Shown piece after piece: positions 47,193 through 56,849 of a stretch of DNA of 59,076 bases. The notes under the pieces are model-generated. The model ran no database searches. It was not told the origin of the DNA and worked only from the letters and a program-made list of their open reading frames with translations. Position 1 is the first letter of the stretch, and each line of letters opens with the position of its first letter. Both the position numbers and the translations under genes were made by a program. Origin of the DNA: a virus; the IMG/VR virus record IMGVR_UViG_3300025466_000037, positions 1-59,076 of that record; one strand, 5' to 3'.

Positions 47193-49373
47193 TTAGAACC
47201 CACCGCCTGCAACAGCACCCCATGTAGGAGACGCACTAGATCCTTGACTAATCATTACCTGACCTGCTGTACCGTATCCAGTTGTTCCAGTAGTTGCTGA
47301 GGATGTACCTAAATTAGTAGATAATCCAATTGCTCCACTTGCATTAATGACGTGAGCATTATTAGGTGTTGCTCCCCAAGGAAAATATAATTTATAACCA
47401 TTTCCAGAGCCAACACTTATATCTCCATCATGACCAGAAAAATAAATTCCATTGTTAATACTGTAAAAATCAGCAAAAGTACCGCTTGCAGTAAATCCAG
47501 ATGAATTCATTCCAAACTCACCATAATAAGATGAATCTGTTCCTAAATCATTACTTAAAACATAGTTTGTGGATGCACCAGAAGTATTTGATTTGTTTTG
47601 AATAACTGTCTGTAGATAGTTATTTGCAATCGTAGCACCAGAGGTAAATCCTGAATTACTCGCATTAAACGTCAAATTTGGCGTTGTGCTTGTAGTAGAG
47701 TTAACAATTAGTACGGGTACTGTTAAAACTGTTCCACTAAACGTAAATCCAGAATAAGAGGACAACGCTCCAGTTCCATTTCCGTAAGGAATATAGCCTG
47801 CTGTTAATGTAGTAAGACCAGTACCCCCGTTTGAAACTGCTAATGTGCCTGCAACAGTTACAGAACCAGAAGTTGCTGTTGATGGGGTAAGGCCAGTAGT
47901 TCCAAAAGAGATATTTGTAACACCACCAGAAACTGTTGCCCAAGAGGTATTTGTTCCATCTGTAGTCAGGTATTTACCTGAATTGCTTGTCTGACTTGGT
48001 GCAAGAGCGTTGAATGCGGCGTTGGCTGTCGTTTGTCCAGTTCCACCGTTTGCAATACCTAGAGTTTGAGTCCACTGAGGAGCAGATCCAGATGAACTTA
48101 AAAAATATCCAGATGTGCCAATACCAAGCTTAGATAAAGATGTACCACTTGCGTAGTATGTTATATCACCCGCTGTATAAGAAGATAATCCTGTACCACC
48201 ATTTGCTATAGGTAAGGCAGTACCAGATAAGGTAATTGCAAAAGTACCGCTAGAAGTAATTGTTGATGGCGTAACCGATAAGAATGAAGGAACCGTCATG
48301 CCGACAGAAGTTACTGTTCCAGATGTTCCATTAGATGCAGAAGTAATTTGACCTTGAGCATTAACTGTCAAATTTGCATTTGTATAGCTACCCGCAGTTA
48401 CCGCAGTATTTGAAAGAGCAATAGTTCCAGAAGAGGTGATAGTGCCTCCACTAAGACCAGTTCCCGCTGTAATTGATGTAACCGTACCGCCACCAGAAGC
48501 GCTAACTTGCTGAAGCACAAAAGCTGTTGTTGCAAGCTGAGTAGTATTTGTATTTAATGCGGCGGTAGGAGCAAGAGGAACTCCTGTAAAAGTAGGACTT
48601 GCACTTAAAACAACACTGCCAGTTCCAGTAGATGTTGTTGTAGCTGTTCCTCCATTGGCAACTGGCAAAATTCCAGTGACTCCAGAAGTAAGAGGCAATC
48701 CAGTTGCATTGGTAAGTACACCAGATGTAGGCGTACCGAGTGCAGGAGTAACAAAGGTAGGGCTTGTAAGTGTTGCTCCAGAAGCCAGAACAACCGCTCC
48801 GCTACCAGTGGTAGAGGACAACCCAATTGTTGGGTTACCGCCAGATCCACTGCCATTAGATATGGAAATACCAGTACCTGCTGTCAAGGTCACTGGAGTG
48901 GCTGTAGATCCTCCTGCAATTGCAAGTAAACCAGTGCCAGAACTTGACGCAATATTGGACATGAAACTGTTAAGAGAAATCGTTGGATTTCCCGAAGTTC
49001 CATCTGGATTTGTAATTGTTATCCCAGACCCCGCCGTCAATGAGACAGCAGTCATGGTATTTGTGCCAGTCTTTACTTGTATACCATTACTCGTACCAGT
49101 AAGGGCTAAAGGAGCGCCTGTAAGCGATAGAACATAATTTGAACCCGCTCCATTGTCAGTGCCAATTAAACCGCTTCCTGCCCCTATATAACGTGAATTA
49201 GCTAGGGTTGATGTCTGATTGGTAATCGTCAGGAAAGTCTGTGTCAAAGTAGGGGAACTGGCAATCTGCCCCACAGTCGTTTGTGAGGTTACGCCGTTTT
49301 GTACGATGGGCACAATCTCTGAGCCAGTCAGAGTTGATGCGGTAGGTAGTTGTGATATTTGTACTTGTGCCAT
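47193..49373 (-). CDS. Long tail fibre protein (726 aa)
   Basis: The 726-residue protein is built of Ser/Thr/Gly repeats. The unit [IV]-x-NGGTG-x-[TS] occurs several times ([46 protein letters not shown]), a hallmark of phage tail fibres. The start [23 protein letters not shown] is typical of the virion-binding end. The C-terminal 170 residues are less repetitive and may hold the receptor-facing tip. Confidence 0.75.
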   Translation of the reverse strand: MAQVQISQLPTASTLTGSEIVPIVQNGVTSQTTVGQIASSPTLTQTFLTITNQTSTLANSRYIGAGSGLIGTDNGAGSNYVLSLTGAPLALTGTSNGIQVKTGTNTMTAVSLTAGSGITITNPDGTSGNPTISLNSFMSNIASSSGTGLLAIAGGSTATPVTLTAGTGISISNGSGSGGNPTIGLSSTTGSGAVVLASGATLTSPTFVTPALGTPTSGVLTNATGLPLTSGVTGILPVANGGTATTTSTGTGSVVLSASPTFTGVPLAPTAALNTNTTQLATTAFVLQQVSASGGGTVTSITAGTGLSGGTITSSGTIALSNTAVTAGSYTNANLTVNAQGQITSASNGTSGTVTSVGMTVPSFLSVTPSTITSSGTFAITLSGTALPIANGGTGLSSYTAGDITYYASGTSLSKLGIGTSGYFLSSSGSAPQWTQTLGIANGGTGQTTANAAFNALAPSQTSNSGKYLTTDGTNTSWATVSGGVTNISFGTTGLTPSTATSGSVTVAGTLAVSNGGTGLTTLTAGYIPYGNGTGALSSYSGFTFSGTVLTVPVLIVNSTTSTTPNLTFNASNSGFTSGATIANNYLQTVIQNKSNTSGASTNYVLSNDLGTDSSYYGEFGMNSSGFTASGTFADFYSINNGIYFSGHDGDISVGSGNGYKLYFPWGATPNNAHVINASGAIGLSTNLGTSSATTGTTGYGTAGQVMISQGSSASPTWGAVAGGGF

Positions 49374-49717
49374 TATGAGCCTATAACAATTTCGTCTTCA
49401 TCACCATTGACCAGTCCTGGGGAAGATGTATTCGTACCAGTTGATAGTATAGAGTTGCTGTACTGTCCAGTGATCAACTGATTGTTCGGTACATTGAGCG
49501 CCAAATCAGGTCTTGGGAACCTTAAATTAATACGCTCAGTCTTCCTTGCAGGCAATCTGTATGGATCTTTCTCGTCCATACAACCCTCTTCACAAACCCT
49601 AAGACCTGGAAAGTTAACGTCTGCGTGCAAAGTAGAGAAGACACGCTTCATCTTACAGCGATCACATACCGCAATCGCTATACTTGCATACCCCTCAGTA
49701 TCAAGGAACATTGGCAT
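49373..49717 (-). CDS. Virion-module protein with four-Cys site
   Basis: The 114-residue protein has CDRCKMKR (about 17-24) and CEEGC (about 42-46), a probable zinc-binding site. A Pro/Arg-rich linker and polar tail follow. Small proteins of this type occur between adaptor and fibre genes of short-tailed phages. Role unknown. Confidence 0.58.
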   Translation of the reverse strand: MPMFLDTEGYASIAIAVCDRCKMKRVFSTLHADVNFPGLRVCEEGCMDEKDPYRLPARKTERINLRFPRPDLALNVPNNQLITGQYSNSILSTGTNTSSPGLVNGDEDEIVIGS

Positions 49718-49719
49718 AG

Positions 49720-50793
49720 TTACCTCGTATAGACGCTGATATTAGGAGCCAAATAGATTGGCGATTTGTCTCTTTCCTCAAGCTCAGCCATTTGGAAGTA
49801 CTTCTCAGCCTGTCCTTCAAGATACTGAATCCTAGGAATCTCAACTCCAGGTAACTCAATACTCATTTGGTGAGCCAACATAGACTGAATAGCCAACATC
49901 CACCGATCTGGTATTTCCAATTGGCTTGTTAAAGCCCCAACATCCATCACTTGGCGTGAATACCACACAGTTGCTTGAACAAAATATGTGCTTGGCACAG
50001 GCCACAAATAAAATGTAGGCTGTGGAATTGTTCGATCAAACCAGTACTGATAAGGCTGATTGGCTGTAAAGTTCTGATTAGGTAGGTTTGTGTAGTCATC
50101 TCTGTTCAAACGTGACATTTGAAGCAGTCTGGCATTGTTACCAAAGTAAAGTTCACGTAAAGATAGGGTTGTGCCACCAGTGGCAACCATTCTGTAGTAC
50201 GGAACATTAAGTCCTGGGTCAATATCTTGCCAAACCCACTGAGAATCTGTCACTGCAACGCTTGTGCCAGTGTAAAGAGTAGTCCAATTAGTGCCATCAG
50301 CAGAGCCTTGGAAGGTGTAATTCCAAGATTGGCTACCTCCACCAGAGATATAGGGCATAAAGCCTATAGAACCAATGTAATTTGGGTTGCCAGTGCCGTA
50401 AAACACTGAAATATTGCCGTTTGCTGAGGTCTGTTGGCAATAAGTGTTGATATTATTGTCGTAAACATTAGCAACCATTCCCCCTGCGCTTGTTGTATAG
50501 CTACCAGAAGGCTGATTCATGGTGCGATACAGCGCATTTAAGATGTCATTGGCACCATTGGGCAGGGAATAAATGTATTGATCAGCGTTAAGCCCTAAAA
50601 CTAGCTTATCTACCGCCCAGTACTGAATACCTTGGTTGATTAGGTTAGACAGAATGTAAAACAGGGACTCTTTAGCAGACTGTACCTGCTCATCCGTTAA
50701 CTCTTCAGCAAGCTTACCCGCACGCCGAGCACCGTGATCTATCAATGTTTGGACATTGATGACTGTATTGCCAACGGTTCCTGAATATGACAT
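49720..50793 (-). CDS. Adaptor-like tail protein with inserted discoidin-type domain
   Basis: The 357-residue protein has N-terminal helices (VQSAKESLFYILSNLINQG) and a C-terminal part with YLWPVP, IPDRWMLAIQSMLAHQMSIEL and LEGQAEKYFQMAELEERDK, as in P22 gp4-like adaptor proteins. Between them (about 105-220) is a beta domain with VYDNNINTYCQQ, FQGSADGTNWTTLYTG and YYRMVATGGTTLSLRELYF, which reads as an F5/8 type C (discoidin) carbohydrate-binding module. An insertion of a surface-binding domain into an adaptor is unusual. Confidence 0.62.
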   Translation of the reverse strand: MSYSGTVGNTVINVQTLIDHGARRAGKLAEELTDEQVQSAKESLFYILSNLINQGIQYWAVDKLVLGLNADQYIYSLPNGANDILNALYRTMNQPSGSYTTSAGGMVANVYDNNINTYCQQTSANGNISVFYGTGNPNYIGSIGFMPYISGGGSQSWNYTFQGSADGTNWTTLYTGTSVAVTDSQWVWQDIDPGLNVPYYRMVATGGTTLSLRELYFGNNARLLQMSRLNRDDYTNLPNQNFTANQPYQYWFDRTIPQPTFYLWPVPSTYFVQATVWYSRQVMDVGALTSQLEIPDRWMLAIQSMLAHQMSIELPGVEIPRIQYLEGQAEKYFQMAELEERDKSPIYLAPNISVYTR

Positions 50794-50796
50794 TGA

Positions 50797-51321
50797 TTAC
50801 CACCCTGGGCATTTCCAACGCTTAAGAGATGCTTTTGCCCGTTCTGCATCACCTTTTGAATGACTTACTACACCAGACATACGGGCACAGAATGAATCTT
50901 TTCTGCTTCCACCTTGGGGCTGTGGAGCCTTTAGATGGGAACCCGTCTCTCTGTTGTACTTTTCCCTACCTTTGGCGGTTAATCCTGCGCCCTTAGATAC
51001 TGGCAACTTCTCGCCCCTACCTACCGCAAGACTTGGACCGCCTTCCTTTTTCTTTACTGTTTTGGCTGACTCTCTGAACGCTTCAGCAGTTGGCGCACCT
51101 TTGCTACCAGGCTTACGCATATGTTCTTTAGAGCCGTGAGCAATACGCTCTTGTTTAGCGTGAATATTGGCATATAGTCCACCTTCTTTGAATTTTTTAC
51201 CTTTATCAGCACTGGCAAAATCTTTGCCGACCTTTTGGGAAATTCCAACCTTCTTGGCGAAAGCGGGGCTGTGAGCCACCGCCTCCATCAAGTTGTGTTG
51301 AGCTTTAGACTTGCTAGGCAT
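50797..51321 (-). CDS. Basic Lys/Gly-rich protein
   Basis: The 174-residue, strongly basic protein has FKEGGLYANIHAKQERIAHG, ending SGVVSHSKGDAERAKASLKRWKCPGW. Its middle is Lys/Gly/Pro-rich and probably disordered. Similar proteins occur in phage structural operons; it may bind DNA inside the head. It shares one base with the preceding stop. Confidence 0.58.
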   Translation of the reverse strand: MPSKSKAQHNLMEAVAHSPAFAKKVGISQKVGKDFASADKGKKFKEGGLYANIHAKQERIAHGSKEHMRKPGSKGAPTAEAFRESAKTVKKKEGGPSLAVGRGEKLPVSKGAGLTAKGREKYNRETGSHLKAPQPQGGSRKDSFCARMSGVVSHSKGDAERAKASLKRWKCPGW

Positions 51322-53987
51322 TATGCTTGTGACTCTTGCCAGTTGAGACGAGCCACAACAGTGTTTGAAGCACCTGCTGATAGCGTAGTGGCAACAATGT
51401 ACAGAATGTCTGGTCCATCTGGATATTGACCTGATTGAGATGTTGGAACACTGTTAGATGTGCCACCACCGTTGGCAGAATTACCAATCGCAGAGATAGA
51501 TGCTAAAGGATAACTGGTTTGACCAGAACTATTTGTATAGAAAGCCGCAATTGACTCACCACCTGAAATAGTCAATGTGTTGGTTGTATTAACCGCAATC
51601 TGAACCAAAGAACTGGTATTGGTACCGCCCTGAACAGGAGATACAAAAGAACCAGAGAATGCTCCAGAAGGTATACCGTTAAGAACCAATTGAATAAGAT
51701 ATGTTGTATTGGTAACAACAGCAATCTCGTTCAGTTGTAACTGTAAACGATTAATAACTTCTTTAATACCAAGCAATCCAACAGTACCATTATCAACAGA
51801 TGGAGCCAAACGAATAGCCATAATTGGCACGTTAGCTGTGCTGTTAGGGCTAGTCAAAGCGGTCAACATACCGTAGTTGTAAATAGCAGATACGTCTTGA
51901 TTAAATCCACCATCCATCACCACTGAAGAACCCCAGTGAGACAACATCGCCGCAGAATCAGGAGTCGCATATTCAACAGCCACAGGAGCAGTTGCAGAAT
52001 ATGTGAATGCCGTAGCCGCAGATCCACCAGTTGTACCACGAGTCAAACCAGTCAACTGTGGATAACCTGTTGATGAATTAGCCGCACTTGTTATTCCAGT
52101 GTATGTGAAATACTCAATAACACCAGATGTACCGCTACCAATAAATCTAGCAGTACCACCTGCGGGGTTAAATCCTGCTGTACTCAATACATTGATTGTT
52201 GTATCTGTAGATGCAACACTAGATGTAATTGATGTAATTGGTAATACACCATTTTGCTCATAATGAGATGGTAAATTACCAGATCTCATGTAAGCAGTGT
52301 AGTTTACGTTATTGTTTTGGAAGTTGTAGATGTAAGTAATCGAGCCACCAGTGGTTCTAATGCCAAATCTAGCTACACCTGCACCATACCAAGAGTAGTC
52401 AATGTAGAACATTTGTACTTTGGTGAGGTCAAGGTTGTATCCAGATGGGTTAGATGCTGATGAAGATCCATCTAATACGTCATACCAAGATGATTGAGGT
52501 ACTTTTTGGTCAATAGTACGGGACACAATTGCATTTGCAATCGTAGTTCCACGATACTCAGGACTAATGTACATACTTGTATCACTTGCAATACTTAAAA
52601 CACGATAAGATTGACCACGAATAACAATATAGTCACCCACAACCAATTGTGTAGTAAATTGAGTGCTTGAACCAGTAACTGCACCACTTCCATTGGTAAC
52701 AGAAACTGTTCCAACTATTTGATTGATTGAGTTGCGATAAACCGCATACAGTGTTTGCCCATCATATTGGAAGAAAAGACCGTTTTGTTGATCAAAAAAT
52801 CCAATCTTATTGCTTGCGCCGTACCAAGAATATGGACTTACGTGAATAAATCCACCCGTGGAAGTTGCAGGCGTTGCTGAGGGAACAATGTTATTCAGCG
52901 TTGTATAAGTAAAAGTTAATGCAGTAGGTACTGTTTTGACAACAAAAGTACCGTTATAAGCACTTTGATCAGCGCCAGTGACAACAATAACCGTGTTAAC
53001 AGTCAAATTGTGCGGGAACTTGGTTGTAACAGTAACTGTTGCACTAGAAGATGTCAGTACTGGTTGCTGAAGCTGTGGCTTAAGAATTGTTCCAGTAGAG
53101 AATTGAATACCTTTACCTGATTGGTAACGGAAATATCTACGAGTTTGACGTTGCAACAATTGATTTGGTATTGAAGCGCCAACCGTAAAGTTTACAGATC
53201 CATCATAAGCGTGTGTATCAACATATCCCGCAGGACGAGCGTACAAATTGCTCTGACCCGCTGTATTAGCGATTGTGGTCGAAGGTGTACCGTTGATATT
53301 GGTGAACGTAAATGTCGTTGCTGTGGGCGTTGTAGCCACAATCTGAGGGCCATTTATCGTTGTCGCTGTGCTTGGTCCAGTCGTTCCAGTGATATAAATC
53401 AAAGAACCTGCTGATAAACCATGTGGATAAGTAGTTGTACAACTAATTGTTGAACCACTAAAAGTAAATGCTGTTGTACCAGTTAAGTTGTAAGCATAGT
53501 TGCTATACGTATAACCTAGGTAAACATAAGTAGAAGTAGCCGACCAACAAGTAGCTGTTGTGATTGGCTGAGCCATGTTTACAGTAATAGAAGTGGCTGT
53601 AGAACCGCCTCCAGAAGCCACCCAACCCCAACCATTAGCGTTAGGGTCAATTGCATCTTCAATGAAGATTGGAGAGCCGTTTGGCACGTTTGAGGAGGTC
53701 ATTGTTATGACCAACTGATTTGTTGTGGACTGATTACCCGCAATAGCTGATACTGGTAATGTGGCATTACCTAAGTAATACAACGATGCGCGGTTGTTTT
53801 GCATCGAGGTTTGTTCCCACTTCGTACCTTGCTGACCATATTCAAAGTCAGTATCAATCAAGGACTGCGGTGTTGAAACACGCATCTTGTCTACTGGATC
53901 ATACGCAGTAGAACGCTGTGCCTGCTGAATTCTTAATTGATTATCGGAATTGGATGACGGACCTGTATAGACTGAGATTTCAGACAT
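51321..53987 (-). CDS. Large virion protein (888 aa)
   Basis: The 888-residue protein opens MSEISVYTGPSSNSDNQLRI, followed by VSTPQSLIDTDFEYGQQGTKWE, a start found in large environmental-phage virion proteins. Thr/Ser/Asn-rich beta repeats with possible Ig-like units follow (about 160-240 and 310-370), then a compact C-terminal domain. It is probably an external head or tail component; no enzyme motif seen. Confidence 0.6.
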   Translation of the reverse strand: MSEISVYTGPSSNSDNQLRIQQAQRSTAYDPVDKMRVSTPQSLIDTDFEYGQQGTKWEQTSMQNNRASLYYLGNATLPVSAIAGNQSTTNQLVITMTSSNVPNGSPIFIEDAIDPNANGWGWVASGGGSTATSITVNMAQPITTATCWSATSTYVYLGYTYSNYAYNLTGTTAFTFSGSTISCTTTYPHGLSAGSLIYITGTTGPSTATTINGPQIVATTPTATTFTFTNINGTPSTTIANTAGQSNLYARPAGYVDTHAYDGSVNFTVGASIPNQLLQRQTRRYFRYQSGKGIQFSTGTILKPQLQQPVLTSSSATVTVTTKFPHNLTVNTVIVVTGADQSAYNGTFVVKTVPTALTFTYTTLNNIVPSATPATSTGGFIHVSPYSWYGASNKIGFFDQQNGLFFQYDGQTLYAVYRNSINQIVGTVSVTNGSGAVTGSSTQFTTQLVVGDYIVIRGQSYRVLSIASDTSMYISPEYRGTTIANAIVSRTIDQKVPQSSWYDVLDGSSSASNPSGYNLDLTKVQMFYIDYSWYGAGVARFGIRTTGGSITYIYNFQNNNVNYTAYMRSGNLPSHYEQNGVLPITSITSSVASTDTTINVLSTAGFNPAGGTARFIGSGTSGVIEYFTYTGITSAANSSTGYPQLTGLTRGTTGGSAATAFTYSATAPVAVEYATPDSAAMLSHWGSSVVMDGGFNQDVSAIYNYGMLTALTSPNSTANVPIMAIRLAPSVDNGTVGLLGIKEVINRLQLQLNEIAVVTNTTYLIQLVLNGIPSGAFSGSFVSPVQGGTNTSSLVQIAVNTTNTLTISGGESIAAFYTNSSGQTSYPLASISAIGNSANGGGTSNSVPTSQSGQYPDGPDILYIVATTLSAGASNTVVARLNWQESQA

Positions 53988-54004
53988 ATTTCACCTATTA
54001 GAGT

Positions 54005-54026
54005 GGTGGGAGCCGAAGCCCCCACC
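54005..54026 (-). promoter_or_regulatory. UUCG tetraloop hairpin between virion genes
   Basis: On the minus strand GGTGGGGGC pairs with GCTCCCACC around a TTCG loop: a nine-pair stem with the very stable C(UUCG)G loop. No T run follows in this direction, so it is more likely an mRNA stabilising or processing hairpin than a strong terminator. It lies between the 55438 and 53987 genes. Confidence 0.6.
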
Positions 54027-54031
54027 GATTT

Positions 54032-55438
54032 TTACTTCTTGGCTCTACCGCCGTGCTTTCTAACCATTTCAGGATTTACAAAACCTCTTCCTGCGCCTGC
54101 ACTTCTTGGAGTAATCCTTGAAGCTTCAGCGTAAGAAGCGGAATCTCTAGCCCTTTGCTTAGCATCAGCAACGTCTTGTGGAGATACATCTCTCATATTT
54201 TGACCAGGAGCAAATTCCATCATCCTTCGATCATAATCAGATATAGCTCCCCCATCCGCATGATGCTTTACTTGTCCACCCTTTTTGAAGGTGCCAGACA
54301 AGCGAGTTATCGCAACTGGTGGAGATGCAGGCTTTTTACCTTGAGGCATAGCCACAGCAGAACCCTGTTTATTAACAGCGCCCCCCGTGGCGAAGTGCTT
54401 TTTTGAAGCCTTGCCTCCGTGCTTAAAGCCACCTGCATTACCTTCCTTGACAGCACCAGTAGTCTGCATACGCACACCAGGCTTAGTTGTGTCAGCAGGA
54501 CGGTTTTCCCAGTCACCACCTTCAACAGTGTCTTTCAGGTTAAGGTCAGGAGCAACATTGCCACCCTTAGCGTAGTGGTGTTTGCCACCATGCTTGTGAT
54601 GAGCTTTTCCGCCGTGTTTAAATCCACCTGCGTTTGACTCTTTTACCTCGCCAGTACCGTGTACTGAATCATGGTGTTCGCCATCAACCATCATTGTGTT
54701 TTCAAACTTCTTAGCAACATTGTCGGAAACAGTGCCACCAATAGCGTACTTACCGCCTTTGCACATAGCCTTGTGGTGCTCATGAGAACCCTCTGGATGA
54801 CCAGAAATCTTATGAACTTTACCACCATGCTTGAAACCACCTGCATTTCCTTCCTTAACCATGCCAGTGCCATGCACTGAATCATGGTGCTCACCGTCAT
54901 GCATTTCGGTTTCTAAGAACTTTTTAGGTGCTTTTTCGTCAGTAGTCTTAGTCTCAAACTTGTCGATCCCTTTGCCCATTGCTGAGCCACCTTTAGCAAA
55001 ATGCTTCTTAGCGTGACCGCCTTTTTTCAGACCATGATGAGCCTTTCCTGCCTTTTCATGCTCGTGATGCTTAAGTTCTTTTTCAACTTTTTTGATCTCA
55101 TGCATTTCAGCTTTGTGCTCTTTACCGCCTTCAGCTTTTCCGCCCTTCTTCATCAAAGGAGTTGGCATACCCTTCATCGCCGCCCTACGAGCCGCAAGAG
55201 CACCCATCTTAGGAGCCATAGCAGGAGCCATTCCACCACGAGCAGGCAGAGTGGTTGCACCGTCCATCATTCCGCCCATAGCTTTGTGCATAGTCTTATG
55301 ACCATGCTCTTCGTGCTTTCCACCCTTTTTATGAGTAGCAGATCCACCTTTTTTGAGCTTCAGAATAACTGAAGGCTCATCGGTGATCATCTTTGGCATT
55401 TGGCTGAAACCGCCTGCCCCTTTTGTTGCTTTAGCCAT
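54032..55438 (-). CDS. His/Lys/Gly-rich repetitive virion protein
   Basis: The 468-residue protein has extreme composition. It contains repeats of VKEGNAGGFKHGGK (three full or near copies), EHHDSVHGTG (twice) and many KHGGK, KGG and YAKGG units, ending HGGRAKK. It lies in the structural operon close to the capsid gene. A disordered basic, His-rich protein could bind packaged DNA or metal ions; this is inference. No folded domain is seen. Confidence 0.6.
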   Translation of the reverse strand: MAKATKGAGGFSQMPKMITDEPSVILKLKKGGSATHKKGGKHEEHGHKTMHKAMGGMMDGATTLPARGGMAPAMAPKMGALAARRAAMKGMPTPLMKKGGKAEGGKEHKAEMHEIKKVEKELKHHEHEKAGKAHHGLKKGGHAKKHFAKGGSAMGKGIDKFETKTTDEKAPKKFLETEMHDGEHHDSVHGTGMVKEGNAGGFKHGGKVHKISGHPEGSHEHHKAMCKGGKYAIGGTVSDNVAKKFENTMMVDGEHHDSVHGTGEVKESNAGGFKHGGKAHHKHGGKHHYAKGGNVAPDLNLKDTVEGGDWENRPADTTKPGVRMQTTGAVKEGNAGGFKHGGKASKKHFATGGAVNKQGSAVAMPQGKKPASPPVAITRLSGTFKKGGQVKHHADGGAISDYDRRMMEFAPGQNMRDVSPQDVADAKQRARDSASYAEASRITPRSAGAGRGFVNPEMVRKHGGRAKK

Positions 55439-55450
55439 AATTTAGTCTCC

Positions 55451-56776
55451 TTAAGCTTGGGTGATACCGAGCAGACCTGTTGCCGTAGCATTAGGGCCAA
55501 CTTGGATTGCTGTCAAACCGAGTGTAAGCACCAGTCTTGCCAATCCGTTTAATGTACCACCAGGTGTATATGTACCACGTACATCAGGAGTTACAGAAGT
55601 CGAAGTGAACTGAGGAACCATACTGGAAGCGCTTGCTGTGTATGAACCAGAAGTATTTACAAACACACCTGCCAAATAGTTGGCTTGGCTTGTTGAAATC
55701 TTACCAGTCGTACCAGAAACGTATGTCCACCAGTAGTTAGTACCTGTGCTAACGCCAGTTGGAGGTGTACCTGTGAACTGAACGATTGATCCGCTTGCAG
55801 GTGAATAACCAACTGTTAATACGCCAGGAGAAGCGATTGTCCAACCAGTTACAGCTTGTGTAGCATAAGTTGTTGTGTTGGAGTAGTAACCCAAAGCCAA
55901 AGTTCCAGAGTCATTTGATAATGAACCACTGAATCTATTGCTTATGATGTATGACGCATCAGAGATACGAGCAGGTAAGCCTAACACATTAGATGTGTCT
56001 GCTGACATTGCAATACCAGATGCGGCTCCAAAAGTAACAGAGTAAACCTGGAAGAAGGCTTTACGTCCAACTACTTGAGTAGCAGATGATGTGCTATTTA
56101 GGATGATCTCAGTCATTGGCTGACCGTAGTAATCGTATCCAGACACAGTTGCTGATACAGCAGTAATGGAGTTAGTGAAAGTCAAACCAGTGTTTGATCC
56201 TGCCGCAGTAGTAGTTACAACGCCACCAGTAGTTGTGGTCAGTGTAAATGTTGTAGTACCGTTCGTTGCAGAGATCAGGTATGTACCTGCCGCAAGTCCA
56301 GAAGTACCAGAGTTAGTTCCAGTTACAGTCACTGTTTGACCAACTGCCAATCCAACGAGAGGAGTTGTTGAAACAACGAAAGAACCAGTTGTACCACCTG
56401 CGCCAGATGCGGCAGTGGCAATGTTAGCCGTTACAAAAGTAGCGGCAGTAAAAGAACCAGTAGTAATTGCTACTGCTCTTGGATAGTCGAACTGAACAAC
56501 AGTCGTACCGTCACCACGAACAACACGAGTTGTACCCGCAGATGCTGATGCCGCCGCAAGTGAAGTTCCACTATAAGTCGTTGCTGTAGTAGGTGTAACA
56601 GCCGCTAAAACAGCCGCAGTTGTTCCAACTGAAGCAGTTGTGTCATAAAGAAAAACACGACCCATTGGGCCAAAACCCAAGGACATTGGTGATGGATCAC
56701 CCAAATTGCTGTTTACGTTTGTACCCGCATTTGATTGGGCACTACCTAAGAATAGGTCATCTGAAAATTGAGGCAT
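55451..56776 (-). CDS. Beta-rich structural protein beside capsid gene
   Basis: The 441-residue protein is Thr/Ser/Ala/Gly-rich. A start of MPQFSDDLFLGSA leads into FGPMGRVFLYDT. An inserted Ig-like unit (about 125-205, with GLAVGQTVTVTGTNSGTSG and TTFTLTTT) precedes the second half, which has GRKAFFQVYSVTFGA. It is encoded directly after the capsid gene behind a terminator. A capsid-decorating or head-fibre protein is likely. Confidence 0.6.
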   Translation of the reverse strand: MPQFSDDLFLGSAQSNAGTNVNSNLGDPSPMSLGFGPMGRVFLYDTTASVGTTAAVLAAVTPTTATTYSGTSLAAASASAGTTRVVRGDGTTVVQFDYPRAVAITTGSFTAATFVTANIATAASGAGGTTGSFVVSTTPLVGLAVGQTVTVTGTNSGTSGLAAGTYLISATNGTTTFTLTTTTGGVVTTTAAGSNTGLTFTNSITAVSATVSGYDYYGQPMTEIILNSTSSATQVVGRKAFFQVYSVTFGAASGIAMSADTSNVLGLPARISDASYIISNRFSGSLSNDSGTLALGYYSNTTTYATQAVTGWTIASPGVLTVGYSPASGSIVQFTGTPPTGVSTGTNYWWTYVSGTTGKISTSQANYLAGVFVNTSGSYTASASSMVPQFTSTSVTPDVRGTYTPGGTLNGLARLVLTLGLTAIQVGPNATATGLLGITQA

Positions 56777-56813
56777 TTTTTGTTCCTTTAGCCATGAAGC
56801 TCATAAGAATTTG

Positions 56814-56842
56814 AAAAAGGGGAGAGATTTGACTCCCTCCCC
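56814..56842 (-). terminator. Terminator after capsid gene
   Basis: On the minus strand GGGGAGGG pairs with CTCTCCCC (one G-U pair) and is followed by TTTTT, eight bases beyond the capsid stop. It would raise capsid mRNA relative to downstream virion genes. Confidence 0.7.
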
Positions 56843-56849
56843 AGATGGA

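Noticed and set aside
48655-49137. 160-codon plus-strand frame opposite the long fibre gene
   Set aside because: The Val/Pro-rich product is the mirror of Ser/Thr/Gly repeats in the fibre gene.
47193-49373. Regular short repeats that might be read as CRISPR
   Set aside because: The repeats are in-frame NGGTG fibre units of variable spacing inside a coding region, not direct repeats with unique spacers; the nearby Cas4-like exonuclease is a phage recombination nuclease.
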